A DNA stretch of 64,000 bases from Bacteroidaceae bacterium (GCA_017536765.1 JAFXGV010000025.1:1-64000); one strand, 5' to 3'. Shown: positions 45,501-53,836, numbered from the stretch's first letter. The notes: generated from the letters alone by a model not told the origin. Numbers and translations: made by a program.

Positions 45501-46890
45501 TTTCCCTATTGCAGATATTTACGGCAACCGCGGAAGAATAAACGGCAGCGTGGACCATAACAGCCTGAGCGACTTCACCTGCACACTTAACGTAAACGCA
45601 GAGAACCTTCTGGCCTACCACACCGAGGGCTTCGGCGAGCTACCCTTCTACGGCACGGCATTTGTAACCGGCACAGCCAACCTCACTGCCGACGACCGCG
45701 GCATCTTCCTGCACGCCAACATAAGCAGCGACGAAGGCTCATCGTTTGTTTACGATGCCGGCACCACGGGCAGTGTAACCAACAGCAATTTCATCACCTT
45801 TACCGACAATAGCAAAAGGTTGCTACACATAATAGAGAAGGAGAAGAAAGAGGCACGCAGAAACAGCCTGCTCAGCCGCCTGAACCTTGAATTTATTCTC
45901 GACATCACCCCCGATATGCAGCTGAAGGTATTTACAAACGTAAAAACCGGCGACTACATCGACCTCTACGGCGAGGGTCCCATAACCGCCATATACGACG
46001 AAAAGGATGGATTCAGTATGAAGGGAAGGCTCGACCTGCACCGTGGCACATACAAATTCACAATGCAGGATATCTTCCCCAAGGAGTTCGACATCATAAA
46101 GGGGAGCACCCTTGCGTTCGACGGCGACCCCTTCGATGCCGAGTTGAACCTGAAGACAAAATACCTGGTGTCGAGCGCATCGCTCAGCGACCTGGACCCC
46201 GAGGGGCGCCGCCACAAGAGCGTTAAGGTAAACTGCCTTATGGACATCACAGGTAAGTTAGAGGCGCCGCAGCTGAGCTTCGACATAGAACTGCCCGATG
46301 CCAACGAAGAACAGCGCGAACTGTTAGCAAGTGCCGTAAACACCCCCGAGCAGAAGAATATGCAGTTCATATACCTTATGGGTATAGGCAAGTTCTACAC
46401 ATATGACTACAACCGCAACAACAGCGGCACCGAAAGCTCCACTGCGATGGAATCGCTCATATCGAACACCATTTCGGGGCAGCTCAACAATATGCTGTCG
46501 CAAATCATAGACAACCGCAACTGGAACATATCGGGTAACTTCAGCAGCAGCGAGCGCGGGTGGAACAGTATGGAGGTGGAGGGCATACTCGAAGGCCGCC
46601 TGCTCGACAACCGCCTGCTCATAAACGGCAACTTCGGCTACCGCGAAAACCCAATGGCAAACACCAATTTCGTGGGCGATTTTGAGGTACAGTGGATACT
46701 CGACGAAAACGGCAAGGTGAGCCTCAAGGCATACAACAAGACCAACGACCGCTACTTCTCGGAATCGACACTCACCACACAGGGTGCCGGCATCATACTG
46801 CGCCACGACTTCAACGAGTGGCTCTGGTGGATAAAGAACAGGAATAAAAAGAGAGAAATCAACAAAGAGAGCGAAGAAACTGAAAAATAG
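42535..46890 (+). CDS. TamB-like translocation and assembly protein
   Basis: A giant periplasm-spanning protein (1451 residues from this GTG) of the TamB/AsmA-like family, thought to move lipids or help barrel proteins to the outer membrane. The long middle is repetitive beta structure. The C-terminal third holds the TamB domain (GRLDLHRGTYKFTMQDIFPK, IKGSTLAFDGDPFDAELNL, and the final EVQWILDENGKVSLKAYNKT). The GTG start cuts into the membrane anchor: in frame upstream, codons 42475-42534 read IRVLKYIILTITTVAVTIYA, an obvious helix with no ATG, GTG or TTG before the stop at 42457. Translation may start at ATA 42475 or CTG 42484, or the start codon has been lost. It is followed by argF'. Confidence 0.88.
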   Translation: MSLLLRLDAVQHRAAGYVTETIQELSDLPIGIGSVQVQHLNKVVLKGIYLTDERGDTAVSIPKITAHLSPLHMLKGDIRINTLMIGNPAVKLYRTSEEAPLNIQFVLDKLAGDSTKEKSKLPSIRVNQIQLYDGCASYDVESAEQGAEGVFSPQHIEVKDIACNLSLKQLSSDTLSLYIRSISGRESSGIEIKKLRARVNANTESIRIEDFRLELPQSKLRAHKLTLKNNGKRAFEIDGEIYSNAIVPNDFKALCPTLTADLPAMSLRIKAKGNNKKTNATLSLETADNSLSVKTDATISNALSSDKRSIEIRTAGSRAEKAAIGHIQKIAGDTIGSLDILKRLGTINITADAKYAGGELLGDIAIATKRGNIDCNLFLDKARNYHTTLQAAAIDLGRLLQEEDLGLCNAEFTANGILGAGSIPAGSFQSSISEFEYKGYTYSPIMIQGSHGENDFSTTATFTDKNACGEIDFFKLKKEGAREYRLKARIDSLRLHEININNKGEGCLSAMLEGNYEIYDHGKSQLDARIYNITLATADERKSLRTFHITDNNLSDTRLLLLSSDFMDMNIAGHFSYKGIANTFTNILQTHLPALAGSTVKRNAGNEYSFKIDIKETAWISDLLGLPFTINEQSSIVGSCDDNRRLFYLNAQLHNCDIDGRKYRSIDATAISTDEKITLAAKAAVPQVLAKKVLYDNAENDMAINIGCSAGENRISSNIHWERHAQPVGNGTFEMDIALARGNNGNVTFDADIKPNKIVYNDTPWELLPCHIASDGNSYTIDRFSLQSDKQWLRIDGVVGELEEDLLTISLKDIGVEDILDLVNFHSVDFGGIATGDISLSRMLQNPQFSSELNVENFSFEEGYMGDLDVKAAWNEEDKAVHLTGDIYDINNSHTVVSGFVSPANDTINLRVDADRARVEFLNSMLEGILSEVDGTATGTLSVVGPLGDPNLIGDIRANGSLKLNVTNTKYKMIDGLVNLTYNKMAFNNFPIADIYGNRGRINGSVDHNSLSDFTCTLNVNAENLLAYHTEGFGELPFYGTAFVTGTANLTADDRGIFLHANISSDEGSSFVYDAGTTGSVTNSNFITFTDNSKRLLHIIEKEKKEARRNSLLSRLNLEFILDITPDMQLKVFTNVKTGDYIDLYGEGPITAIYDEKDGFSMKGRLDLHRGTYKFTMQDIFPKEFDIIKGSTLAFDGDPFDAELNLKTKYLVSSASLSDLDPEGRRHKSVKVNCLMDITGKLEAPQLSFDIELPDANEEQRELLASAVNTPEQKNMQFIYLMGIGKFYTYDYNRNNSGTESSTAMESLISNTISGQLNNMLSQIIDNRNWNISGNFSSSERGWNSMEVEGILEGRLLDNRLLINGNFGYRENPMANTNFVGDFEVQWILDENGKVSLKAYNKTNDRYFSESTLTTQGAGIILRHDFNEWLWWIKNRNKKREINKESEETEK

Positions 46891-46893
46891 TGC

Positions 46894-46901
46894 TATCTTC
46901 G
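46894..46901 (+). promoter_or_regulatory. -7 box of argF'
   Basis: TATCTTCG followed by CAC, just after the tamB stop codon, 31 nt before the argF' ATG. It is the same octamer as before porQ and fhs. Confidence 0.45.
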
Positions 46902-46931
46902 CACATAATAACAATACAAAAACATTTAGCA

Positions 46932-47885
46932 ATGAGAAATTTCATAACCGTAAACGACATAGGCGACCTCAAAGGTGCTGTAAAAGAGGCATTGGAGATA
47001 AAGGCGGACCGCTTCAAATACTGCGAGTTAGGCAAGAACAAAACCCTTATGATGGTATTCTTCAACTCCAGCCTTCGCACACGTTTAAGTACCCAAAAGG
47101 CCGCGCTCAACCTTGGGATGAACGTAATAGTGCTCGACATAAACCAGGGCGCCTGGAAACTGGAGACCGAGCGTGGCGTGATAATGGACGGCGACAAGCC
47201 CGAACACATTCTGGAGGCAATCCCCGTAATGGGCAGCTACTGCGATGTGATAGGCGTGCGCTCTTTTGCCCGTTTCGAAAGCAAGGCTGACGACTACAAC
47301 GAGGTAATCCTCAACCAATTCATCAAATATTCGGGCCGCCCCGTCTTTTCAATGGAGGCAGCAACCCGCCACCCCCTGCAGAGCTTTGCCGACCTCATAA
47401 CCATAGAGGAGCACAAGACCAAGGAACGCCCCAAAGTGGTGCTCACCTGGGCACCCCACCCCAAGGCGCTGCCGCAGGCTGTTCCCAACTCGTTTGCCGA
47501 GTGGATGAACGCCGCCGATTACGATTTTGTAATCACCCACCCCAAAGGCTACGAGCTCGACCCCGCCTTCGTGGGCAATGCACGAGTGGAGTATGACCAG
47601 ATGAAGGCATTTGAGGGCGCCGATTTCATATATGCCAAGAACTGGGCGGCATACACAGGCGACAACTACGGCAAGGTGATATGCACCGACCGCAGCTGGA
47701 CCGTGAGCGAGCGCCAGATGGCCGTTACCAACAACGCCCACTTTATGCACTGCCTGCCCGTGCGCCGCAATATGATTGTAACCGACGAGGTGATAGAGAG
47801 CCCCCGCTCACTTGTGATACCCGAGGCTGCCAATCGCGAAATATCGGCCACCGTGGTACTCAAAAGAATAGTAGAAAGCCTCTGA
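46932..47885 (+). CDS. argF': N-succinylornithine carbamoyltransferase
   Basis: A transcarbamylase of 317 residues that carbamoylates succinylated ornithine in the Bacteroidetes arginine pathway. Carbamoyl phosphate site: SLRTR (47-51) replaces the usual STRTR. HCLPVRRN near residue 275 is the second conserved site. In this family residue 90 separates substrates: Pro90 in Bacteroides succinylornithine enzymes against Glu in Xanthomonas acetylornithine enzymes. Here GDKPEHI places Pro exactly at 90, which predicts succinylornithine. The start is the ATG giving MRNFITVNDI; a frame extending upstream overlaps the tamB stop and the -7 box. The TauE-type gene begins 5 nt after it. Confidence 0.92.
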   Translation: MRNFITVNDIGDLKGAVKEALEIKADRFKYCELGKNKTLMMVFFNSSLRTRLSTQKAALNLGMNVIVLDINQGAWKLETERGVIMDGDKPEHILEAIPVMGSYCDVIGVRSFARFESKADDYNEVILNQFIKYSGRPVFSMEAATRHPLQSFADLITIEEHKTKERPKVVLTWAPHPKALPQAVPNSFAEWMNAADYDFVITHPKGYELDPAFVGNARVEYDQMKAFEGADFIYAKNWAAYTGDNYGKVICTDRSWTVSERQMAVTNNAHFMHCLPVRRNMIVTDEVIESPRSLVIPEAANREISATVVLKRIVESL

Positions 47886-47890
47886 AAACG

Positions 47891-48616
47891 ATGCTCACGG
47901 CACACGCACTTATATTCTTGTTAACCATAGCCGCCAGCTTCATACAAAGAGCAAGCGGCTTTGGGTTCGGAATATTTGTGATGATGTTCTTCCCCTTCAT
48001 ACTGCCATCGTACGGCGAAGCCACCACCCTATCGGGCCTGCTTGCGGGAACTACCGCCCTCTTCATAACACTGCGCCACTACAAACAGATATGCTGGCGC
48101 AGTGTTGCCATTATAATAGTGTTCAACATAGCGGCATCCTACTTTGCCATAGAATTCATATCCTCCGTTGGCAACGACACAATGAAACGCTGCCTGGGCG
48201 TGGCGTTGGTGGCAGTGTCGCTCTATTTCCTCTTTTGGGAAAACAAAATATCGTTGTTGCTGCAATCCAAGGCGGCACGTGCCGTCATAGGCACCATAAG
48301 CGGCATTATGGGTGGAATGTTCGCTATGCCCGGGCCACCCGTGGTGCTCTACTGCATAGGAGCCATAAAGGACAAAATGCAGTATATGGCCACTTTGCAG
48401 GCCCTCTCGGTGGTATTCAACCTATTCTACACCACATTTCGCATAAAAGCAGGCTTTTTAACCGACAGCACCATCACCTACTGGGCCATAGGCTGCGGCG
48501 GCATACTCATAGGCTCGCTCATAGGAGCGTGGTGCTTCAAGAGAATAAGCCGCCACACACTCAAAAAAGGAGTATGTATTCTTATGATTATCAGCGGCAT
48601 AATTGCCGCAATGTAA
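47891..48616 (+). CDS. TauE/SafE-family membrane permease
   Basis: A 241-residue membrane protein with about seven or eight helices. The family features are FIQRASGFGFGIFVMMFFPF at the N-terminus and GTISGIMGGMFAMPGPPVVL in the second half, the duplicated G-x-G-x(2)-G/P pattern. Relatives export sulphite, sulphoacetate or related anions, but most are unassigned. It follows argF' by 5 nt, so the two are probably cotranscribed. A frame starting at 47681 inside argF' has no membrane character before this ATG and was not used. It converges with the epimerase-like gene. Confidence 0.85.
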   Translation: MLTAHALIFLLTIAASFIQRASGFGFGIFVMMFFPFILPSYGEATTLSGLLAGTTALFITLRHYKQICWRSVAIIIVFNIAASYFAIEFISSVGNDTMKRCLGVALVAVSLYFLFWENKISLLLQSKAARAVIGTISGIMGGMFAMPGPPVVLYCIGAIKDKMQYMATLQALSVVFNLFYTTFRIKAGFLTDSTITYWAIGCGGILIGSLIGAWCFKRISRHTLKKGVCILMIISGIIAAM

Positions 48617-48625
48617 AGATGTGAT

Positions 48626-49600
48626 TTACTTTTTCTTCTGCTCACGCAACCATTTGACCGTGCGTGCAACACCCTCAATGCGCGAAACCGGCAGGTGAGG
48701 GGCAATCTCACGAAGATTTTCGGTATTCACCACATTATCTGTTGTCATATTCTTTAGACGGAACGATGTCATAGGGAAGGGAATATGTATTTTCTTCAAT
48801 ACATCCCCCACAAATGCCGCAGCCTGCAACAGGAAGAAGGGCACAGTGGGAATATATACCCCGGCCTCTTTGCCCACCTCTTTAGCCCACTCCGAAATGT
48901 TGTAAGGTTCGTAGTCGCCAATGTAATATACATTGCCGTTAACTCGTTCCTCGTCGGCTGTGAACAGCGCCATTATCTGGTACACCGCATTGTCAATATA
49001 ACCATAGGTTTTGGTGCAGGCCTTCTTGCCCATATTCACATATGTGTGAGCAAGTATCATTTTGAAGAAATTGGCATAGGGAACACCAAACCAGGGGCCC
49101 CAGATAGATGTGGGACGTATTATACTCCAGCAATAGGCCGGGTTGTGTGCCTTAATGATGGCTTCGGTTTTCACCTTGCTCTCACCATAGAATGTCGATG
49201 GAGAATAGTCCTCGTCGTGTGTGGGAATATAGCCCACACGGCACACTAACATAGATGATGTAAACACTGCGCGTTTGAGGTTCTTAAGCCCATCAAGTGC
49301 ACATAGCATATTTTCCACACCCGTCACATTGGCATCGTAATCCTCAACAGATGCGCCCATCAAGTCGGTGCGGGCAGCCAAATGCAGCACGTATGTGGGG
49401 TTAAACTCGGTAACGGCAGCCACAACGGCAGCCTTGTCGCAGATATTCACATTTTTCCAATAACAGCGATGGGCATCGTTTTTGGGCTCCACAGAATCTA
49501 TATTCAACACTTCATACTTGCCGGTAGATACAAGATATTCCACTACATTTGTACCTATAAATCCACTACCACCTGTTACTAAAAACTTCTGCATCGACAT
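48626..49600 (-). CDS. NAD(P)-dependent sugar epimerase/dehydratase-like protein
   Basis: A 324-residue short-chain (extended SDR) enzyme. The nucleotide motif is FLVTGGSGFIGTNVVEYL; HLAARTDL is the adenine region; the catalytic triad is represented by TSSML and Y-x-x-x-K in STFYGESKVKTE; RPTSIWGPW follows. Relatives act on nucleotide sugars or on 3-beta-hydroxysteroid-like substrates. The ATG overlaps the upstream glycosyltransferase stop (TAATG), so it belongs to the small glycan-synthesis cluster and probably makes or modifies a sugar donor for it. Confidence 0.88.
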   Translation of the reverse strand: MSMQKFLVTGGSGFIGTNVVEYLVSTGKYEVLNIDSVEPKNDAHRCYWKNVNICDKAAVVAAVTEFNPTYVLHLAARTDLMGASVEDYDANVTGVENMLCALDGLKNLKRAVFTSSMLVCRVGYIPTHDEDYSPSTFYGESKVKTEAIIKAHNPAYCWSIIRPTSIWGPWFGVPYANFFKMILAHTYVNMGKKACTKTYGYIDNAVYQIMALFTADEERVNGNVYYIGDYEPYNISEWAKEVGKEAGVYIPTVPFFLLQAAAFVGDVLKKIHIPFPMTSFRLKNMTTDNVVNTENLREIAPHLPVSRIEGVARTVKWLREQKKK

Positions 49601-50295
49601 TATCTTATAAGAGAAAATATGAACATATATAATCTATAGCTCAACTGCTGCATAAAAGTGAGCCCCGACTTTTCGGCCGTAGATGAAGCGTTGTGTCCGT
49701 GGCGCCTGTAATGGAGCAACGGCTCCTGAATAAACAAGGGATTGCCATATTTTTCGGCAATAACACCAAGCCATATATCGTGCGAAGCTATATTTGGAGG
49801 GAATGGCATTGCACGTTCAAGGAGTTCACGACGGAATGCCATACAGCACCCGCTATACGAGTTGCGCCACAATGTGCGCCAATAACCGCCTGCTGAGCGA
49901 TTCTGCGCAAAGAAATCGACACCCAACGATTGACCTTCGGAATCGACAAGCAGGGAGTTATGATTTACCGCAATATGCTTGCCAAGCGCCTCCACGCAAA
50001 CCTGCACCTTATTGGGCAGCCACACATCGTCTTGGTCGCTTAGGAATATGTAATCGCCCTTTGCGTTCTTGAGTGCATTCTCAAAATTGCGTACAAACCC
50101 CTTTTGGGTATTGTGAAACAACTTTATGCGTTCGTCGGCATACGATTGCAGAATGTCGAGCGTTGCATCGGTACTGCCATCGTCCGACACAACAACTTCG
50201 TCGCCCTCGCCCAGCTGTGGCAAAATTGAGTCTAACTGCTCGCGCAAGTAACGCTCACCGTTGTATGTAGCAATGCAAACGGAAATCATCATCAC
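49600..50295 (-). CDS. Glycosyltransferase family 2 (231 residues)
   Basis: A GT-A fold transferase: ISVCIATYNGERYLREQLDS at the N-terminus, EVVVSDDGSTDATLDIL, the D-x-D region FLSDQDDVWLPNKV and SHDIWLGVIAEKYGN. It has no membrane segment until a weakly hydrophobic C-terminus (MFIFSLIR). The gene starts inside the stop of the neighbouring GT2 gene (4-nt overlap, ATG repeated three times) and ends in a TAATG junction with the epimerase gene. The two transferases are alike in sequence and probably arose by duplication; the donor sugar is unknown (rhamnose-type enzymes have a similar DQDDVW motif). Confidence 0.9.
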   Translation of the reverse strand: MMMISVCIATYNGERYLREQLDSILPQLGEGDEVVVSDDGSTDATLDILQSYADERIKLFHNTQKGFVRNFENALKNAKGDYIFLSDQDDVWLPNKVQVCVEALGKHIAVNHNSLLVDSEGQSLGVDFFAQNRSAGGYWRTLWRNSYSGCCMAFRRELLERAMPFPPNIASHDIWLGVIAEKYGNPLFIQEPLLHYRRHGHNASSTAEKSGLTFMQQLSYRLYMFIFSLIR

Positions 50296-51188
50296 CCCTT
50301 TTTGTATAGAACGTAATATTTCAGTTTATAGTATATATATTTGAAAATATTTCCGTAACCCACACTTTTGAGCATACGGTAATTGGAGCGATTCTCTTTG
50401 AGCACACTCTTGAGCGACATAAAACGCTTCATAAAATAGTTGTAACGCAGGTCGTGAGCACCCAATGTGTTTTTGCCGTGTTGCCTGTAAAGGATTAGCG
50501 GCTCGGGCACATCCACCACCCTGCCGCCTTGCTTCAGTGAGCAGAGGAGCACCCACACGTCGTGCATTAGTGTTTCATCGGAAAATGCAAGCGAGGCGTT
50601 CCTTGCTGCGCGGTTGAACATCATAGTGCAACCGGTTACAAGGTTGTGCCCTGCCTGCTCGGCAAATGTGGTCAGCAACGCGGGATTTATGCGCGACATT
50701 TCCCAAAACGAGGGAGCTATCTGCTTTAGATCTGCATCTACCACCGACAAATCGGTGTGCACCACAAGAGGAAGGTTGGTGCCACACTTGGCTTCAACAT
50801 TCTCAAGACAGGCAAAAGTTTTTTCTATTTTAGCAGGCAACCACACATCGTCTTGGTCGCAGAACATATAGTACTGTGCATCAACCGCGGAGAGCAACGT
50901 CATAAAATTCTTCATTGCACCCAATTTTTCATTGTTGGGCAACAATTTTATGCGCGTGTCCTGCGCAGCCTCGGCCCTTAAATAGTCGGCAGTACCGTCG
51001 GTTGAGAGGTCGTCTTGCACATACAACACCCAATTGGAGTATGTTTGTGCCTTAAGCGAGGCCAACTGCTCGGGGAGATACTTCATACCGTTATACGTTG
51101 CCATAAGTATTGAAATCTCCGGCCTGCAACTATTGCCTCCCATCAATGAAAGTGCATTTTCTGTATCCGTGTCAGGTGTGTGTGCCAT
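50292..51188 (-). CDS. Glycosyltransferase family 2 (298 residues)
   Basis: The first gene of the cluster, a paralogue of the next one: ISILMATYNGMKYLPEQLAS, VQDDLSTDGTADYLRAE, FCDQDDVWLPAKI and LMHDVWVLLCSLKQGGRV. It has an N-terminal extension of about 23 residues relative to its neighbour. The annotated ATG may be too early, since a later ATG (MGGNSCRPEISILM) also fits. The upstream 180 nt hold the blaI operator region in the opposite direction. The likely role is adding sugars to a surface polysaccharide or lipid-linked glycan. Confidence 0.88.
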   Translation of the reverse strand: MAHTPDTDTENALSLMGGNSCRPEISILMATYNGMKYLPEQLASLKAQTYSNWVLYVQDDLSTDGTADYLRAEAAQDTRIKLLPNNEKLGAMKNFMTLLSAVDAQYYMFCDQDDVWLPAKIEKTFACLENVEAKCGTNLPLVVHTDLSVVDADLKQIAPSFWEMSRINPALLTTFAEQAGHNLVTGCTMMFNRAARNASLAFSDETLMHDVWVLLCSLKQGGRVVDVPEPLILYRQHGKNTLGAHDLRYNYFMKRFMSLKSVLKENRSNYRMLKSVGYGNIFKYIYYKLKYYVLYKKG

Positions 51189-51305
51189 ATATCTTTTAAT
51201 GCGTTACGCAAAGGTACAACTTATTTTGTAATTGCAAAAGTTTTTCAAAGCAGCGGCACACCGGCAGCATATATAGCAAGGAAAAACAGGCCGTTAACCT
51301 TTATT

Positions 51306-51322
51306 AACTATAAAAATTAGTT
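51306..51322. promoter_or_regulatory. BlaI-type operator 1
   Basis: AACTA-N7-TAGTT. It is one of three copies of the same inverted repeat upstream of blaI, at 51306, 51327 and 51354. Confidence 0.65.
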
Positions 51323-51326
51323 TGTC

Positions 51327-51343
51327 AACTAAAATTTTTAGTT
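51327..51343. promoter_or_regulatory. BlaI-type operator 2
   Basis: AACTA-N7-TAGTT. This copy is a perfect palindrome around one base (AACTAAAA-T-TTTTAGTT). GTTCTTTG overlaps its right arm and could be part of the blaI promoter; bound repressor would block it. Confidence 0.7.
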
Positions 51344-51353
51344 CTTTGCACCC

Positions 51354-51370
51354 AACTAAAAAATATAGTT
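51354..51370. promoter_or_regulatory. BlaI-type operator 3
   Basis: AACTA-N7-TAGTT, extended to CAACTA/TAGTTG. It lies 19 nt before the blaI ATG, in the presumed leader. Confidence 0.65.
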
Positions 51371-51389
51371 GATAAAAAACACCCTACCT

Positions 51390-51752
51390 ATGAATAAAGG
51401 ATTGACAAAAAGAGAGGAGGAGATAATGAATATCTTCTGGGCCAAAGGCCCCCTGTTCGTGAAAGAGCTCATACCGTTTTTCGACGAGCCCAAGCCCCAC
51501 ATAAACACCCTATCGACCATTGTGCGCGGGCTGGAGGAGAAGGGATACATAGCCCACACAGCATATGGCAACACCTATCAATACTATGCCGCTGTGAGCA
51601 AAAACGAATATGGCAGAAAGAGCTTGAAGGATATCGTGAGCCAATATTTCAAGAATTCCTACCTCGGTGCGGTGTCGTCGCTTGTGGAGGAGGAGAAGAT
51701 TTCGCTCGAGGAACTCACCGAGCTCATTGAAAAGGTAAAAAAACAGAAATAA
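51390..51752 (+). CDS. blaI: BlaI/MecI-family repressor
   Basis: A 120-residue winged-helix repressor: LTKREEEIMNIFWAKGPLFV (first helices) and INTLSTIVRGLEEKGYIAHT (recognition helix and wing), then a C-terminal dimerisation region (SSLVEEEKISLEELTELIEK). In known systems the repressor is cleaved after the partner BlaR1 senses a beta-lactam or other envelope signal. The ATG at 51390 is preferred to the TTG at 51369, which lies in operator 3. Three matching inverted repeats sit immediately upstream, so autoregulation is very likely. The partner gene begins 30 nt downstream. The symbol is by family, not by proven resistance function. Confidence 0.9.
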   Translation: MNKGLTKREEEIMNIFWAKGPLFVKELIPFFDEPKPHINTLSTIVRGLEEKGYIAHTAYGNTYQYYAAVSKNEYGRKSLKDIVSQYFKNSYLGAVSSLVEEEKISLEELTELIEKVKKQK

Positions 51753-51782
51753 AGACCGCCCTACCACTCAAAACCACCCGCT

Positions 51783-53801
51783 ATGGAAGCACTCCTTATA
51801 TATTTACTGAAATCGGCCACACTGCTCACGGTTTTTGTGGCGCTCTTTGTGGCACTTATGCAGCAAGAGACCTACCACAAGCTCAACCGTTTCACCCTGC
51901 TTGCAATTATAGCCCTCTCGCTTTCCCTGCCGCTTGTGAATTTAGGCATAGAGACACCCTTCTCGCGTCTTTTTTCAGAAGAACCCGCGACAACCACAAG
52001 CGAAACAGGCATAGGATTTGTAAGCACCGGAATACTCACCCCTGCACAAACAGCACCAGCAGAGCCCGCCACCGCTATTGAGTGGAGCAGTATAGCAGTT
52101 GCAATATATCTTATAGGAGTAATGGTACTACTTGCGCGCCTTGTAATTATGTACACAGGGCTTGCAAGAATCATCAAGCGAGGCACGCCCACACCTGTCG
52201 AGGAATACACGAGCGAGAAGATACACCTGCGGGTGAGAGAGGAAGAGGAGATAAAGCCTTTCAGTTGGTTCCGCTATGTGGTAATAAACAGAACCGACCT
52301 ACGGGAGAGCGGGCGCGAGATTATCACCCACGAAGCCGCGCACGCACGCTCGCTCCACTCAATGGACATTGTCGTAACCGACCTTCTTATACTATTGCAG
52401 TGGTTCAACCCAATGGCGTGGTTCACAAAATACTGCATAAAGAACATACACGAATACGAGGCCGACGAGGCTGTCATAAACAGCGGAACCAATGTAGAAC
52501 GATACCAGCAAATGATAATAAAAAAAGCCGTTGGCGCAAGGCTCTACTCTATTGCCAACAGCTTTAATCACAGTTCAACTTTTAAACGTATAACTATGAT
52601 GTGTAAGAAAAAATCGAACAAGTGGAGGTGTACAAAAGCACTGTACATACTCCCTGCGGCAGCTATTGCCGCGCTGCTCTTTTCGCAGCCCGAGAGTGTG
52701 AACGCCGTCGAGCAACCGAGCGATGGCAAAGTTACGGAATTTGTTGCAAACGACCAAACGGAAACGCCTGCAACCGCACCAAGCGAGAGCACCGCAAACA
52801 GGCGCAAGGTGGCTGCAGTGGGCGAGGTAAAGCACACGCAACCGAGCGACACCACACAGGTATATCAGGTGGTGGAGCAGATGCCACAATTCCCCGGTGG
52901 CTCAAACGGATTGATGACATACCTTCGAAACAGCATCATCTACCCACAGGAGGCACGCGATGCCAATATACAGGGTAAATGCTTTGTAACCTTTGTTGTA
53001 GATAGCAACGGCAAGATAAAGGATGCCCGCGTACAAAAAAGCAGCGGCAACGAAGCACTGGACAAAGAGAGCGTGCTCGTGGTTGAGAGTATGCCACGCT
53101 GGACACCCGGCAAGCAGAACGGCAAAAATGTGGCGGTGCAATACACCCTGCCCATTATGTTCCGCCTGCAAGGTGCCCCGCAGCCCAAGACCAACAAGGA
53201 TATGCTGTTGCTGAACAAGGAGTCGCCCCTGCTTATCATAAACGGCGCGGTATACGAAGGCAATGCAGGCATCATCAACAACATAAAGGAAGAGGATATT
53301 GAGAGCATAAATGTTCTCGAGGAGGAAGCAGCCACAAAACTGTACGGCGAGAAGGGTAAATATGGTGCCATCATGCTTGAACTTAAAAAGCACACGCAGT
53401 TCGACCCAAAGAGCTTTACCTACGACGATGCAAGCAGCAGCAAGGAGCCGCAAATGTACCAATTCAATGTAGGCATAAAGCCGGACAATGCGACACCGGA
53501 GAAATTCGACACCCCGGGAGCAGAGTTCATTGGAGATACAAGCGACCTGCAACTGGGCAACAGAAAGACGGTGCTTGAGAGCGGGCTCACCGAAGGGAGC
53601 GTTACAATAGAATTCAATGTGGAGACCGATGGCACCATCACCTTTGCCAAGGTAACAAAGAGTTCGGGCAACAACGCCGTGGATAGCGAGGCGTTAGTAC
53701 TCATCTACAACACCCAAAAGAAATGGAAACCCGCCACAAAAGATGGCAAGCCTGTGCGTTCGAGGCCCTCATTAACACTCACTTTCTCAAAAAAGGGTTA
53801 A
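51783..53801 (+). CDS. BlaR1-type M56 metallopeptidase fused to two TonB C-terminal domains
   Basis: A 672-residue membrane sensor/protease. The N-terminal part (1-115) has three hydrophobic helices (AIYLIGVMVLLARLVIMYTG is the third). The zinc protease motif is HEAAH (183-187), with EYEADEAV near 224 as the third ligand region. After a fourth helix (ALYILPAAAIAALLFSQP) comes a TonB C-terminal domain (about 360-455: MPQFPGGSNGLMTYLRNSII). Next is a stretch like the plug of SusC-type receptors (LLIINGAVYEG...INVLEEEAATKLYGEKGKYG), and then a second TonB-like domain (about 600-672). The partner repressor is encoded just upstream. No penicillin-binding sensor domain is present, so the signal is probably not a beta-lactam; the TonB parts suggest sensing of envelope or receptor state. 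A two-way terminator follows. Confidence 0.88.
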   Translation: MEALLIYLLKSATLLTVFVALFVALMQQETYHKLNRFTLLAIIALSLSLPLVNLGIETPFSRLFSEEPATTTSETGIGFVSTGILTPAQTAPAEPATAIEWSSIAVAIYLIGVMVLLARLVIMYTGLARIIKRGTPTPVEEYTSEKIHLRVREEEEIKPFSWFRYVVINRTDLRESGREIITHEAAHARSLHSMDIVVTDLLILLQWFNPMAWFTKYCIKNIHEYEADEAVINSGTNVERYQQMIIKKAVGARLYSIANSFNHSSTFKRITMMCKKKSNKWRCTKALYILPAAAIAALLFSQPESVNAVEQPSDGKVTEFVANDQTETPATAPSESTANRRKVAAVGEVKHTQPSDTTQVYQVVEQMPQFPGGSNGLMTYLRNSIIYPQEARDANIQGKCFVTFVVDSNGKIKDARVQKSSGNEALDKESVLVVESMPRWTPGKQNGKNVAVQYTLPIMFRLQGAPQPKTNKDMLLLNKESPLLIINGAVYEGNAGIINNIKEEDIESINVLEEEAATKLYGEKGKYGAIMLELKKHTQFDPKSFTYDDASSSKEPQMYQFNVGIKPDNATPEKFDTPGAEFIGDTSDLQLGNRKTVLESGLTEGSVTIEFNVETDGTITFAKVTKSSGNNAVDSEALVLIYNTQKKWKPATKDGKPVRSRPSLTLTFSKKG

Positions 53802-53836
53802 GGAGGCACACTAAAGAATCATAACGTAAAAAACAT

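Noticed and set aside
51341-51348. GTTCTTTG as the -7 box of blaI
   Set aside because: It lacks the TA of TAnnTTTG, and TTTG at 51321 is only 16 nt away; promoter position left open.
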